Of a DNA stretch of 64,000 nucleotides, positions 28,471 through 36,156 are shown in pieces. The notes below the pieces were generated by a model. It saw nothing but the letters and a program-made list of their open reading frames with translations, did no database searches and was not told the origin of the DNA. Every line of letters starts with the position of its first letter. Position 1 is the first letter of the stretch. Location: the NCBI RefSeq assembly GCF_900113835.1, contig NZ_FOQV01000002.1, forward strand, positions 1,054,001 through 1,118,000, written 5' to 3'. The translations under genes were made by a program, and so were the position numbers. The stretch is from Allobosea sp. OK403. Its GTDB lineage: Bacteria > Pseudomonadota > Alphaproteobacteria > Rhizobiales > Beijerinckiaceae.

Positions 28471-29250
28471 TCAGCGCTCCCTGACGATCTCGAGCCTCGC
28501 CCCATGGGTGAGGCTGATGTCGAGTACCTGGTCCTTCCCGCCGAAGAACGAGATCGCATAGGCTCCCTGGCCACGCCGTTCGAGATGGCGCGTCAGCCCT
28601 TCGCAGGCCTCAGCCCGCCCCTCGACCAGCGACAATGCCTGACGACCGAGCTGGAACTGCACGAGCCTGAAGCCGAGCCCCGGCACGCCGCCGCTGGCGA
28701 CAGGCGCCATGCCCAGCAGCGTACGGTAGCGCGCTGCCGACACGTCGAGATCGCGGACCGCCACGGTCACGCCGGCGACGCCCGTGACCCCGTTCGCATG
28801 CGTGCGGGCCGCGCCCTCCGGCACGCGCAGCGCCCGCGCCGTGACGTCCTCGCACAGGAAGGGGATATCGCTTTCAGGCGGCCGCGCCGAGCGCCAGGCC
28901 AGGCGCGTGCCGTCGGGCTGCAAGCGCGCGCCATCGATCGGGCCATCCATCACGATTCCGCCGGCGCGGGCCCGAGCCAGGTCGACATCGAGCGAATCCG
29001 GCAGCAGGGCGTAGTCGACCAGCCCGCTGCCGGCCGCGTCCAGGACACGCCACCAGCGGAAATCCGGCACCGGCCGGGAAAAGGCGATGATTTCAAGATA
29101 AGCGCCGTCCGCCAGCACCACGAGCGCATTGCGCGAGCCGCGCGGATGCTCGCCGCCGGGCAGCACCGTGAAGCCCAGCGCCTCATAATCGCGAACGGCC
29201 TGATCGAGATCGGTGACGGCGATGACGATATGGTCGATCGAAAGCGGCAT
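28471..29250 (-). CDS. Glyoxalase-like (VOC) family protein
   Basis: 259 residues from ATG 29250 (MPLSIDHIVIAVTDLDQAVRDYEALGFTV); an upstream start at 29406 would run through a repeat. Two VOC modules are visible: residues 1-120 with the HIVIAV strand, and a second starting near GVTGVAGVTVAVRDLDVSAARYRTLLGM. The PF13468-like glyoxalase pattern fits. Metal ligands (H6 and an E in YLEIIAF) are present in the first module. Reaction unknown; such proteins act as isomerases, dioxygenases or binding proteins. It is the last gene of the minus-strand module and is separated from NIPSNAP by a 218-bp gap with repeats. Confidence 0.83.
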   Translation of the reverse strand: MPLSIDHIVIAVTDLDQAVRDYEALGFTVLPGGEHPRGSRNALVVLADGAYLEIIAFSRPVPDFRWWRVLDAAGSGLVDYALLPDSLDVDLARARAGGIVMDGPIDGARLQPDGTRLAWRSARPPESDIPFLCEDVTARALRVPEGAARTHANGVTGVAGVTVAVRDLDVSAARYRTLLGMAPVASGGVPGLGFRLVQFQLGRQALSLVEGRAEACEGLTRHLERRGQGAYAISFFGGKDQVLDISLTHGARLEIVRER

Positions 29251-29271
29251 CGCGGAGCATCCTTGTGAACG

Positions 29272-29373
29272 AGAGCGTTTTCGAGCGAAGTGGATATCGG
29301 TTCGCGTGAAGAAAACGCGTTGAAACAAAGAGCTGGAGCTGTTGAACGATCCAATCGGATCAGAAACGGCTCC
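29272..29373. repeat. Palindromic intergenic repeat, type A, with downstream dyad
   Basis: Second copy of the unit at 28403-28470 (GAGCGTTTTCGAGCGAAGTG...GAAGAAAACGCGTTGAAACAAAGAGCTGGAGC), extended by a segment with the dyad GATCCAATCGGATC (29348-29361). It lies just upstream of the VOC start, so it is in the 5' untranslated region of that gene. Confidence 0.72.
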
Positions 29374-29388
29374 AGCGGGAGTGCGAAG

Positions 29389-29419
29389 CCGCCGCCAGAT
29401 CGGCAAGATCTGGCGGCGG
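29389..29419. terminator. Strong 13-bp hairpin after the NIPSNAP gene
   Basis: CCGCCGCCAGATC, loop GGCAA, GATCTGGCGGCGG. It lies 50 bp beyond the NIPSNAP stop (minus strand) and before the VOC gene. No T tract follows on the minus strand, so termination is likely but not certain; it may instead mark the boundary of the neighbouring repeat. Confidence 0.5.
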
Positions 29420-29468
29420 GTGAACAGCCTGATCGTGGCTCACAGCGCTCGACCAAACGCTGTAGCTT

Positions 29469-29783
29469 TCAGCGCAATGGCGAAAAAGCCGTGGGGCGCA
29501 GGATGCGGCTGCGCATCTCGAGCACATAGGGCGCAGCCTTGGCGCGGAACTCCTGCCAGCGCGGATCGGCCTCCATCGCCGCACGCCGGCGCTCGCGGTC
29601 ACCCGCATCCTCGAAGCGCCACATATGGACGACTTCGTTGACGACGCCCGTATCGGTGGTGAACCAGCCGATCAGGTGACCGAGATGCGAGACCTGCAGC
29701 TCCATGCCCTCGCGGACATAGAGATCGAGATAGTCGCGCACATGAGCCGGCTTGATCGCGTAGGTGCGTTCATCGAGGATCAT
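29469..29783 (-). CDS. NIPSNAP family protein
   Basis: 104 residues from ATG 29783 (MILDERTYAIKPAHVRDYLDLY); the ORF can be extended to 29795 but the family normally starts at this point. The dimeric alpha/beta-barrel pattern is clear: ERTY, YVREGMELQ, GHLIGWFTTDTGVVNEVVHMWRFEDAGDRERRRA. Function of the family in bacteria is not settled; members often accompany monooxygenase and degradation genes. It begins 8 bp after the nitroreductase stop, so the two are co-transcribed. Confidence 0.88.
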   Translation of the reverse strand: MILDERTYAIKPAHVRDYLDLYVREGMELQVSHLGHLIGWFTTDTGVVNEVVHMWRFEDAGDRERRRAAMEADPRWQEFRAKAAPYVLEMRSRILRPTAFSPLR

Positions 29784-29791
29784 GAGACAAG

Positions 29792-30391
29792 TCAACCCGT
29801 CGGAAAGGCGCCTTCGAAAACGCTGGCCGAGAGCGGGTTACGCTGGCTCGGGGTTTCGCGCGCCTGCAGCGCCTCCGGCAATTGCGCCTTGTCGCCCGGC
29901 TTGCCGATCGCGATCGCAGCCTCGACGCGGTAGCCGGCGGGCACGTTCAGTTCGGTCGCCGCGCGCGCATGATCGAAGCCGACCATGCCATGGGCCTGCC
30001 AGCCCGACCGCGTCGCCTGCAAGGCGAGCTGGGCCCAGGCCGCACCGGCATCGAAGGAATGGCTGTAGGACGGGACCTCTTCGGCCTTGCCGGGAACGGC
30101 CATGGCCTGCTTCGAGACCACGATGACCAAAGCAGCGGCGTGCTTGGCCCAGGAGGCGTTAAACTCGTTCAGCAGGCCGAGCAGCTTGTCCCAATGCGCT
30201 GTGCCGCGCCGCGCATAGACGAACCGCCAAGGCTGCGAATTATAGGAGGACGGAGCCCAGCGCGCCGCCTCGAACAGGGACAAGAGCTCGGCCTCGGAGA
30301 TGCCATCGACGGTGAAGGCGCGCGGCGACCAGCGCTCGAGGAAAAGCGGGTCGATCGCATGCTCGGCGACGCGATGATTGATGCTTGTCAT
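29792..30391 (-). CDS. Nitroreductase family protein
   Basis: 199-residue FMN-dependent oxidoreductase from ATG 30391 (MTSINHRVAEHAIDPLFLERWSPRAF). The FMN-phosphate text is ARWAPSSYNSQPWRFVYA and the late segment is GMVGFDHARAATELNVP. It reduces nitro, quinone or flavin-like compounds with NAD(P)H; many members in catabolic loci have other roles such as flavin supply. A longer start at 30553 crosses a palindrome and is unlikely. It precedes the NIPSNAP gene in the same short unit. Confidence 0.88.
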   Translation of the reverse strand: MTSINHRVAEHAIDPLFLERWSPRAFTVDGISEAELLSLFEAARWAPSSYNSQPWRFVYARRGTAHWDKLLGLLNEFNASWAKHAAALVIVVSKQAMAVPGKAEEVPSYSHSFDAGAAWAQLALQATRSGWQAHGMVGFDHARAATELNVPAGYRVEAAIAIGKPGDKAQLPEALQARETPSQRNPLSASVFEGAFPTG

Positions 30392-30507
30392 GGAAACATA
30401 TCCTGCTGAAGGCGGAACAGTGGTGGATTGAGCCGCGTCACGATCGGCAAGATAGTCCGGATCAGTGCATCGACGCCGCGCCTCTTCCATTAGCAAGATG
30501 CGCGTCC

Positions 30508-30529
30508 GCGGCATATCGCCATATGCCGC
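30508..30529. promoter_or_regulatory. 22-bp perfect dyad upstream of the nitroreductase gene
   Basis: GCGGCATAT-CGCC-ATATGCCGC, 117 bp before the nitroreductase start and 65 bp after the flavin reductase stop. Either an operator for a dimeric regulator or a hairpin. An ATTTTC follows on the plus side only, the wrong direction for terminating the minus-strand operon, so an operator is slightly favoured. Confidence 0.45.
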
Positions 30530-30593
30530 ATTTTCGGAGAGCGAGGCTTGCAATAACGCCTATGTGAACCATGGCTTCAGCGGCCGTGGCCGC

Positions 30594-31133
30594 TTATCGC
30601 GAACCGTCCAGCCTGCGATATTGCCCCCGATAGAAGATCAGGGGCGTATCGATCGGCTCGCAATCGAAGCCAAGCACCTCACCGACGAAGATGACGTGGT
30701 CGCCGCCATCATGCTGTGCGTAGCAACGGCATTCGAAATGGGCGAGCGCACCGGGCAGCAAGGGTGCTCCGGTCCGGCCGGGCCGGTGATCGACGCCATC
30801 CCATTTTGTCGCGACCGACTGGGCGAAGCGATTGGAAATGGCCTCCTGCTCGCGATGCAGGATGTTGATGGCGAAGCTCTGCGCCTGCAGCAGATGTTCG
30901 AGGCTGCGGGCCTTGCGCGCAACGCTGAACAGGATCAGCGGCGGATCGAGCGAGACGGTGTTGAACGAGCTCAGCGTCAAGCCGACAGGATCGCCGCCGC
31001 GCTCATGCGTCGTCACCACAGCGACGCCGGTCGCGAATTGTCCGAGCGCGCGGCGCAGTTCGCGCGTGTCAAGCGCGACGCTGCCAGTGCCGCCCTCTTC
31101 GCGTTCCGTATTCGGCAGCTTGAGCGCGCTCAT
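30594..31133 (-). CDS. Flavin reductase family protein, partner of the LLM enzyme
   Basis: 179 residues from ATG 31133, overlapping the dehydrogenase stop (ATGA). Split-barrel FMN-binding pattern: LRRALGQFATGVAVVTTHERGGDPVGLTLSSFNTVSLDPPLILFSV and FAINILHREQEAISNRFA. It reduces FMN or FAD with NAD(P)H and releases it to a separate oxygenase, here most likely the LLM protein at 32035-33390 in the same operon. It is a distinct paralog of the reductase at 27833-28402. Confidence 0.92.
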   Translation of the reverse strand: MSALKLPNTEREEGGTGSVALDTRELRRALGQFATGVAVVTTHERGGDPVGLTLSSFNTVSLDPPLILFSVARKARSLEHLLQAQSFAINILHREQEAISNRFAQSVATKWDGVDHRPGRTGAPLLPGALAHFECRCYAQHDGGDHVIFVGEVLGFDCEPIDTPLIFYRGQYRRLDGSR

Positions 31134-32038
31134 CGACACGGCAGTTCTCCAGATCGGGCACGGTAGGCGTCGAGGACATCATCGGCCGTGTAGCTTGTCC
31201 GCGCGACGAAGGCCTCGCGCTGCCCAAGCGCGGCCGAAGCCCGCAGCCGGGCGCAGGTCGCCTCCGTCATCACCGGATCCAGCCCGAGCTCGCGAATGCC
31301 CTCCGCGACACCGTCCATCTCGACCGCACGCCGCTCGGCATGCAGCACATCGGTCCTGATGCACATGTCGACAAAGGTGCTGAAGCGCGTCGCATCCATC
31401 GGCTCGCAGATCCCGCGCAGCGCCTCGGCGCGCACACCGGCAACGGAGGCTGCCGTCATCGCCTCGATCACCAGGGCCTCGATGCCTTTGGTGACGACGC
31501 TGCGCAGCATCTTCACGGCAGCCGCGTCGCCCGCGCGCGGACCGGCGTTCTCGATGGCGAAGCCAAACGGGGCGAAGACGGAGGCGAAACGCTCGACCCC
31601 ATCGCCCGAGCAATAGAGCGGCACCTTCGCGCCATAGATGCTGACCGCGCCCATCAGATTGGCGTCGACATAGGAGCCGCCTCTGGCCCGCACCGCCTCG
31701 GCGACAGTGATCTTGCTTGATGGCGTCGAGGCGTTGATGTCGACGACGAGCGTGCCCGGCCGCAGCCCACCTGCGATCGCCGCCCCGACTTCGGCGGCGG
31801 TCGCGACGACGACAGCCGAGACGACGATGTCGGCGCGCGCCAGCAGCGCGTCGAGCGTGTCGACCAATTCCGCACCCGCTTCGCGCACCTGCAGGCGGAA
31901 CGGCTCAGAATAGGGCGGGCGGTTCGTACGGCCTTCGCAGAAGACGAGCGGCGCAGCAGCGCCCTTGAGGGTTAGATGGCGCGCAAAGCACTGCGCCGCC
32001 TCGCCGAAGCCGACGAAGCCGATGATGGGGGCCATCAT
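31130..32038 (-). CDS. NAD(P)-dependent dehydrogenase, 6PGDH-like with DUF1932 domain
   Basis: 302 residues. N-terminal Rossmann domain with GFVGFGEAA (residues 7-15) and a helical C-terminal domain of the DUF1932 type (KMLRSVVTKGIEALVIEAMTAA holds the conserved Lys). Related enzymes are beta-hydroxyacid or 6-phosphogluconate dehydrogenases; DUF1932 members often oxidise or reduce small hydroxy acids in catabolic gene clusters. Tight 4-bp overlaps on both sides (LLM upstream, flavin reductase downstream) show it belongs to the monooxygenase pathway. Substrate unknown. Confidence 0.86.
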   Translation of the reverse strand: MMAPIIGFVGFGEAAQCFARHLTLKGAAAPLVFCEGRTNRPPYSEPFRLQVREAGAELVDTLDALLARADIVVSAVVVATAAEVGAAIAGGLRPGTLVVDINASTPSSKITVAEAVRARGGSYVDANLMGAVSIYGAKVPLYCSGDGVERFASVFAPFGFAIENAGPRAGDAAAVKMLRSVVTKGIEALVIEAMTAASVAGVRAEALRGICEPMDATRFSTFVDMCIRTDVLHAERRAVEMDGVAEGIRELGLDPVMTEATCARLRASAALGQREAFVARTSYTADDVLDAYRARSGELPCR

Positions 32039-33390
32039 GCCGCCCTCCCCTGCTGCGCGATGTCGCGGGCCTTCGCTCCAGCCCGAAGGTTCTCCCGCAA
32101 TGTCGCGCTTTCATAGGAGCTGCGCATCAATCCGCGCTTCTGCAGGATCGGCACCACGGCCCGCGAAAACTGCTCCCAGGTGCCCGGTGATACGGTCGGG
32201 GTCAGGATGAAGCCGTCGCAGGCCTCGTTTGTGAACATCGCCTCCAGCTGGTCCGCGACCTGCACGGGCGTGCCGACGATCTGCGGCGCGAGCTCGCTGG
32301 TCGCGAAGCGCTTCGCCGCCTCGCCGAGCGTCAACCCCTCGGCCTTGGTGCCTTGCAGGATCACGTCGAAGGAGCCGCGCGAGCCTTCCTCGAGCGGCAG
32401 GTCGACGACCGGCTGATCGGCTGGGAAGCGCGAAAGATCGGTGCCGATATGCGAGGACATCAGCGCCATGCCCAGTTCGGGATCGACCAGGCTGTTGACG
32501 AAATCCTGCTTCTCGCGGGCGATCGAGGCGGTTTCGCCGATGATGGGATCGACCGAGGGCAGAACGGCGCAATGATCGGGGTCGCGGCCGGCAGCCTCGA
32601 TCGCCGCGCGCATCTCGCTGCGGAAGCGGCGCATGTCCTGCGCCGTGTGCTGCAAGGTGAAGATCATCTCCGCCCAGCGCGCCGCGAAGGCCTTGCCGGG
32701 CCCCGACGAGCCGGCCTGCATGATCACTGGATGGCCCTGCGGCGAGCGCGGCACGGTCAACGGTCCGCGCGTCCTGACCCATTCGCCGCGGTAGTCGGCA
32801 TAATGCAGCTTGCCTGGATCGGCGAAGCGGCCGGCCTCCTTGTCGATGACGAGCGCGCCCTCGTCCCAGCTCTGCCAAAGCGCCATGCAGGCTTCCAGCA
32901 CCTCATCGGCGCGGCCGTAGCGTTCCTCCCGGCCTGGGATCGCCTCAAGACCGAAATTGCGGGCCTCCAGATTGCTCGCCGAGGTCACGACGTTCCAGGC
33001 CATGCGGCCCTTGCTCAGAATGTCGAGCGTGCCGAGCGTGCGGGCGATCTGGTAGGGATTATGGAAGGTCGTCGAGAGCGTCGCGCCCAACCCGATATGC
33101 CGCGTCACACGCGCCATCATCGCCAGGATCGGCAATGGATCGAGCAAACTGAGTGCGCCGCCCTTGCCGACCATGGTCGCGAAGCTGCGGTTGTAATAAT
33201 CGTAGATGCCGAGCACATCGGCGAAGAACAGGCAGTCGAAGCAGCCCTTTTCCAGCACGCGGGCAATGTGCTCGTACCAATCGGGCTCGAGAAAGCCGTT
33301 ATCGGTCTCGGGATGCCGCCACATGCCGTGGTGGTGGCTGGTCGGGCCGGCCTTGAGAAAGGCGACGAGCCGCATCTGACGCTTCTGCAT
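32035..33390 (-). CDS. LLM-class flavin-dependent monooxygenase (DszA/NtaA type), second copy
   Basis: 451 residues. Family text: RLVAFLKAGPTSHHHGMWRHP at the start, CLFFADVLGIYDYYN, RHIGLGATLSTTFHNPYQIAR, LSKGRMAWNVVTSASNLEARNFG and QAGSSGPGKAFAARWAEMIF. It oxygenates a substrate using reduced flavin from the reductase gene two positions downstream. It is only distantly similar to the LLM enzyme at 20942. Position right after an SsuABC-like transporter suggests that the imported solute, probably a sulfur-containing organic acid, is its substrate. Confidence 0.92.
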   Translation of the reverse strand: MQKRQMRLVAFLKAGPTSHHHGMWRHPETDNGFLEPDWYEHIARVLEKGCFDCLFFADVLGIYDYYNRSFATMVGKGGALSLLDPLPILAMMARVTRHIGLGATLSTTFHNPYQIARTLGTLDILSKGRMAWNVVTSASNLEARNFGLEAIPGREERYGRADEVLEACMALWQSWDEGALVIDKEAGRFADPGKLHYADYRGEWVRTRGPLTVPRSPQGHPVIMQAGSSGPGKAFAARWAEMIFTLQHTAQDMRRFRSEMRAAIEAAGRDPDHCAVLPSVDPIIGETASIAREKQDFVNSLVDPELGMALMSSHIGTDLSRFPADQPVVDLPLEEGSRGSFDVILQGTKAEGLTLGEAAKRFATSELAPQIVGTPVQVADQLEAMFTNEACDGFILTPTVSPGTWEQFSRAVVPILQKRGLMRSSYESATLRENLRAGAKARDIAQQGRAA

Positions 33391-33425
33391 GGGGGTTCGT
33401 GTCCTTCTCCGGGGCTGCGGCGGTC

Positions 33426-34226
33426 TCAGACTGGCTCGGCCAGGCGGGAGGCCGCCATGTGCTGCGTGACCTCCTCCTCGACATGGCTCCAGATCTCGCT
33501 CTTCAGCTCCGCGAAGGCCGGCGAGGTCTGGACATGGATGTCGCGCGGCCTGGGCAAGGCGTTGGGAATGATCGTGCGGATGCGCCCCGGCCGGGCCGAC
33601 ATCACGACGATGCGGTGGCCCAACACGATCGCCTCGTCGATATTATGGGTGATGAAGACGATGGTCTTGCCGCTCCGCTCCTGGATGCGCAGCAATTCGT
33701 CCTGCATCACCTGGCGCGTCATCGCGTCGAGCGCCGCAAACGGCTCGTCCATCAGCAGCACCTCCGGATCGGCGGCGAGGCTGCGCGCCAGCGTCACGCG
33801 CTGCTGCATGCCGCCGGAAAGCTCGGCCGGGTAATGATCGGCGAAGCCGTTGAGCTGGACCATGTCGATGAAGAACTCGGCCATCCCTCGCCGCTCGTGC
33901 CGCGGCACGCCGCGCATGCGCAGCGGGAACTCGACATTCTGGCGCACCGTCTTCCAGGGAAACAGCGCATAGGACTGGAACACCATGCCGCAGCGCGGCT
34001 CGATGCCGGAGATCGGGCGGCCACGGAGCAGGACGCGCCCGCTCGTCGGGCTGGCGAAGCCGGCAAACAGGTTCAGCATCGTCGATTTGCCGCAGCCCGA
34101 CGCGCCGAGCAGGCAGACGAGCTCGCCCTCCTCGACATCCAGCGACAGGTTGCGGACGGCGACGACATCAGAACCGCCGACGGGATAGGATTTGGTCACG
34201 TGCTCAGCGCTGAGGATGGCGGGCAT
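33426..34226 (-). CDS. Nitrate/sulfonate/taurine-type ABC ATPase (SsuB/TauB class)
   Basis: 266 residues with Walker A GASGCGKST, Q loop FQSYALFPWKTV, signature LSGGMQQRVTLARSL, Walker B VLLMDEPFAALD and H loop FITHNIDEA. The C-terminal RPGRIRTIIPNALPRPRD tail is usual in this class. It follows the permease by 27 bp and precedes the LLM gene by 35 bp. Confidence 0.95.
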   Translation of the reverse strand: MPAILSAEHVTKSYPVGGSDVVAVRNLSLDVEEGELVCLLGASGCGKSTMLNLFAGFASPTSGRVLLRGRPISGIEPRCGMVFQSYALFPWKTVRQNVEFPLRMRGVPRHERRGMAEFFIDMVQLNGFADHYPAELSGGMQQRVTLARSLAADPEVLLMDEPFAALDAMTRQVMQDELLRIQERSGKTIVFITHNIDEAIVLGHRIVVMSARPGRIRTIIPNALPRPRDIHVQTSPAFAELKSEIWSHVEEEVTQHMAASRLAEPV

Positions 34227-34253
34227 GGCTTGTCCAATCGTGACGAGGCCGGC

Positions 34254-35078
34254 TCAGTGGCGCCGGTGACGTTCCCAGGGCTGCAGCAGGATTTCGATCC
34301 GGTTCGCGAGGACGTCGGCCGCAAGCACGGTCAGCGAGATCGAGACCATGCCGACCAGCACCACGGTCATGTCACCCCAGTCCTTGGCCTCCCAGATCAG
34401 CGAGCCGAGGCCGTTGCGCGCCGCGATCATCTCGGCCGAGAGCACGCAGGACCAGGCGATGGCGAGCGAGACCTTCAGCCCCGCCAGGATGCCGGGCAAC
34501 GCACCGGGAAAGATCACCTCGCGCATCACGGTGAGATCGCCCGCGCCGAGATTGCGCGCGGCCCGGACCAGGAGCGGGTCGACGCGCCGCGTCGCCTCAT
34601 AGGTCGCGAGCAGAATGTAGACCCAGCTTCCCAGGAAGACGATCGTCACCTTCTGCTGCTCGCCTATGCCCAGCCACAGGATCGTCAGGGGAATCCAGGT
34701 GATCGACGGCAGGGGGCGCAGCAGCGAGATGAACGGGCTGAAGATCGCCCGCACCGGCCAGAAGGTCGCCATCGCCACGCCGAGCGGGATCGCGACGATC
34801 GCCGCCAGGAAGAAGCCGGCGAAGACGCGGGCCGACGAGGCGAGCACTGCCCGCCAGAGATCGCCCGACAGCACCAGCTTGGCAGCGGCTTGCGCCACCG
34901 CGACCGGGGACGGCAGGAACAGCGGCGAGATCCAGCCCGTCGCGGTCGCAAGCGCCCATAGCGCGATGAAGAGCAGGACCGAGGCCATGCTGACCAAAGC
35001 GGCCCGGCCCGGCCAGTCGATCGTCAGCCACGGCAGGCGCCGCGTGCCGACTGCGATATGTTCGCGCATCGTCATCAC
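34254..35078 (-). CDS. Nitrate/sulfonate/taurine-type ABC permease (SsuC/TauC class)
   Basis: 274 residues with about six TM segments; hallmarks are LFLPSPVAVAQAAAKLV, LLRPLPSITWIPLTILWLGIGEQQK and the EAA loop VRAARNLGAGDLTVMREVIFPGALPGILAGL. ATG 35078 overlaps the binding-protein stop; ATG 35069 is another possibility. The channel serves the binding protein at 35075-36064 and the ATPase at 33426-34226. Confidence 0.95.
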   Translation of the reverse strand: MMTMREHIAVGTRRLPWLTIDWPGRAALVSMASVLLFIALWALATATGWISPLFLPSPVAVAQAAAKLVLSGDLWRAVLASSARVFAGFFLAAIVAIPLGVAMATFWPVRAIFSPFISLLRPLPSITWIPLTILWLGIGEQQKVTIVFLGSWVYILLATYEATRRVDPLLVRAARNLGAGDLTVMREVIFPGALPGILAGLKVSLAIAWSCVLSAEMIAARNGLGSLIWEAKDWGDMTVVLVGMVSISLTVLAADVLANRIEILLQPWERHRRH

Positions 35079-36064
35079 TTCCCCCCGGGAACGAAGCTGG
35101 TGTCGACCCAGAGGTCGGTGTCGGGAGCAGCCGGGATCTTGCCGGCGCCATGCAGCAGCTTGGTCAGGTATTTGATCTGGGCCTGATGCCGGCGCATATG
35201 CTCGGGCCAGCCCGCGCTGCCGAAGAACTGGAAGCCCTTGATCGCCGCCGTGACCTGTTCCGGCGTCTGGCGGAAATAGCTCGCGACCGCGGCCCCCGCC
35301 TCTCCGGGATTGGCGATGGTGAAGTCGGCACCCTTGAGCACGCCGGCGGCGATCCTCTTGGCGGTAGCGGGATCCTCCCTAGCGAGCTTGCGCGAGATGA
35401 TGACGATGTCGCCTGCCGCCATGGTGCCGAAATCGCGATAGATCGCCGTGTCCTTATCGGTGCCGAGCAGCTTGCCCTCGGGCACCGCCTGCTTCAGACG
35501 ATCGAGCAAGGGCTGCCAGACACAGGCCGCCTGGACGTCGCCATGGCTGAGCGCAGCCGCCATCTCGGTGCCGGGCAGGCTGCGATAGTCGGTGTCCTGC
35601 AAAGTCATGCCGCTTTCGGAGAGGAGCCCCATCAAGGTGATCTCGGCCGAGGAATTGGCCGCCACGGGCTTGCCCTTCAGATCCTTGACCGAGGCGATGC
35701 CCGGGCGAGCCCAGCAACCCTCCTGCCCCGGTGAATCGTCGACATTGGCGAAGATCGAGAAGGCCTCGTTGCCACGCGCCATCTCGCTGATCACCGAGAC
35801 GCGGCCGAGATTGCTGAAGGCCGCATCGCCGGCGGCGATCGCGCGGATCCGGTCGGCGGAGTTGACGATGACCTGGACCTGCACGTCGAGCCCTTGCTCG
35901 CGGAAGAAACCCTTCTCTATCGCGACCAGGATCGGCACCTGACCGATCCAGGTTACAGAGCCGGCGAAGTTCAGGCGCGGCAGGGTTTGCGCATTCGCAA
36001 CCAGCGCTACGCAGGTACAAGTCGATGCGACGAGAAGGCGGCCGAGGAGCAGGCGGAAGCGCAT
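35075..36064 (-). CDS. ABC substrate-binding protein of the nitrate/sulfonate/taurine type
   Basis: 329-residue periplasmic protein with a Sec signal (cleavage near VANAQ). NMT1/SsuA-like text: LNFAGSVTWIGQVPILVAIEKGFFREQGLDVQVQV, then SADRIRAIAAGDAAFSNLGRV and VQAACVWQPLLDRLKQA. It is not close to either SsuA of the plus-strand operon, so a different ligand is likely. It is the first gene of the minus-strand module and has a palindromic operator candidate 62 bp upstream. Confidence 0.9.
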   Translation of the reverse strand: MRFRLLLGRLLVASTCTCVALVANAQTLPRLNFAGSVTWIGQVPILVAIEKGFFREQGLDVQVQVIVNSADRIRAIAAGDAAFSNLGRVSVISEMARGNEAFSIFANVDDSPGQEGCWARPGIASVKDLKGKPVAANSSAEITLMGLLSESGMTLQDTDYRSLPGTEMAAALSHGDVQAACVWQPLLDRLKQAVPEGKLLGTDKDTAIYRDFGTMAAGDIVIISRKLAREDPATAKRIAAGVLKGADFTIANPGEAGAAVASYFRQTPEQVTAAIKGFQFFGSAGWPEHMRRHQAQIKYLTKLLHGAGKIPAAPDTDLWVDTSFVPGGK

Positions 36065-36125
36065 GGCAGAGATCCCCTGATGCAGCGATGCCCACTCAGC
36101 TAATCACCACCTTTGTCGACGTACA

Positions 36126-36139
36126 ATGAACCGGTTCAT
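36126..36139. promoter_or_regulatory. LacI-type operator candidate before the ABC/LLM operon
   Basis: Perfect palindrome ATGAACCGGTTCAT with the central CG typical of LacI/GalR-family sites. Its 12-bp core is identical to the one before the lacI-type gene (37501-37512). It lies 62 bp upstream of the binding-protein start and overlaps the likely promoter, consistent with repression of the 28471-36064 operon. Confidence 0.7.
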
Positions 36140-36156
36140 CAAAGATGCACAAATTT

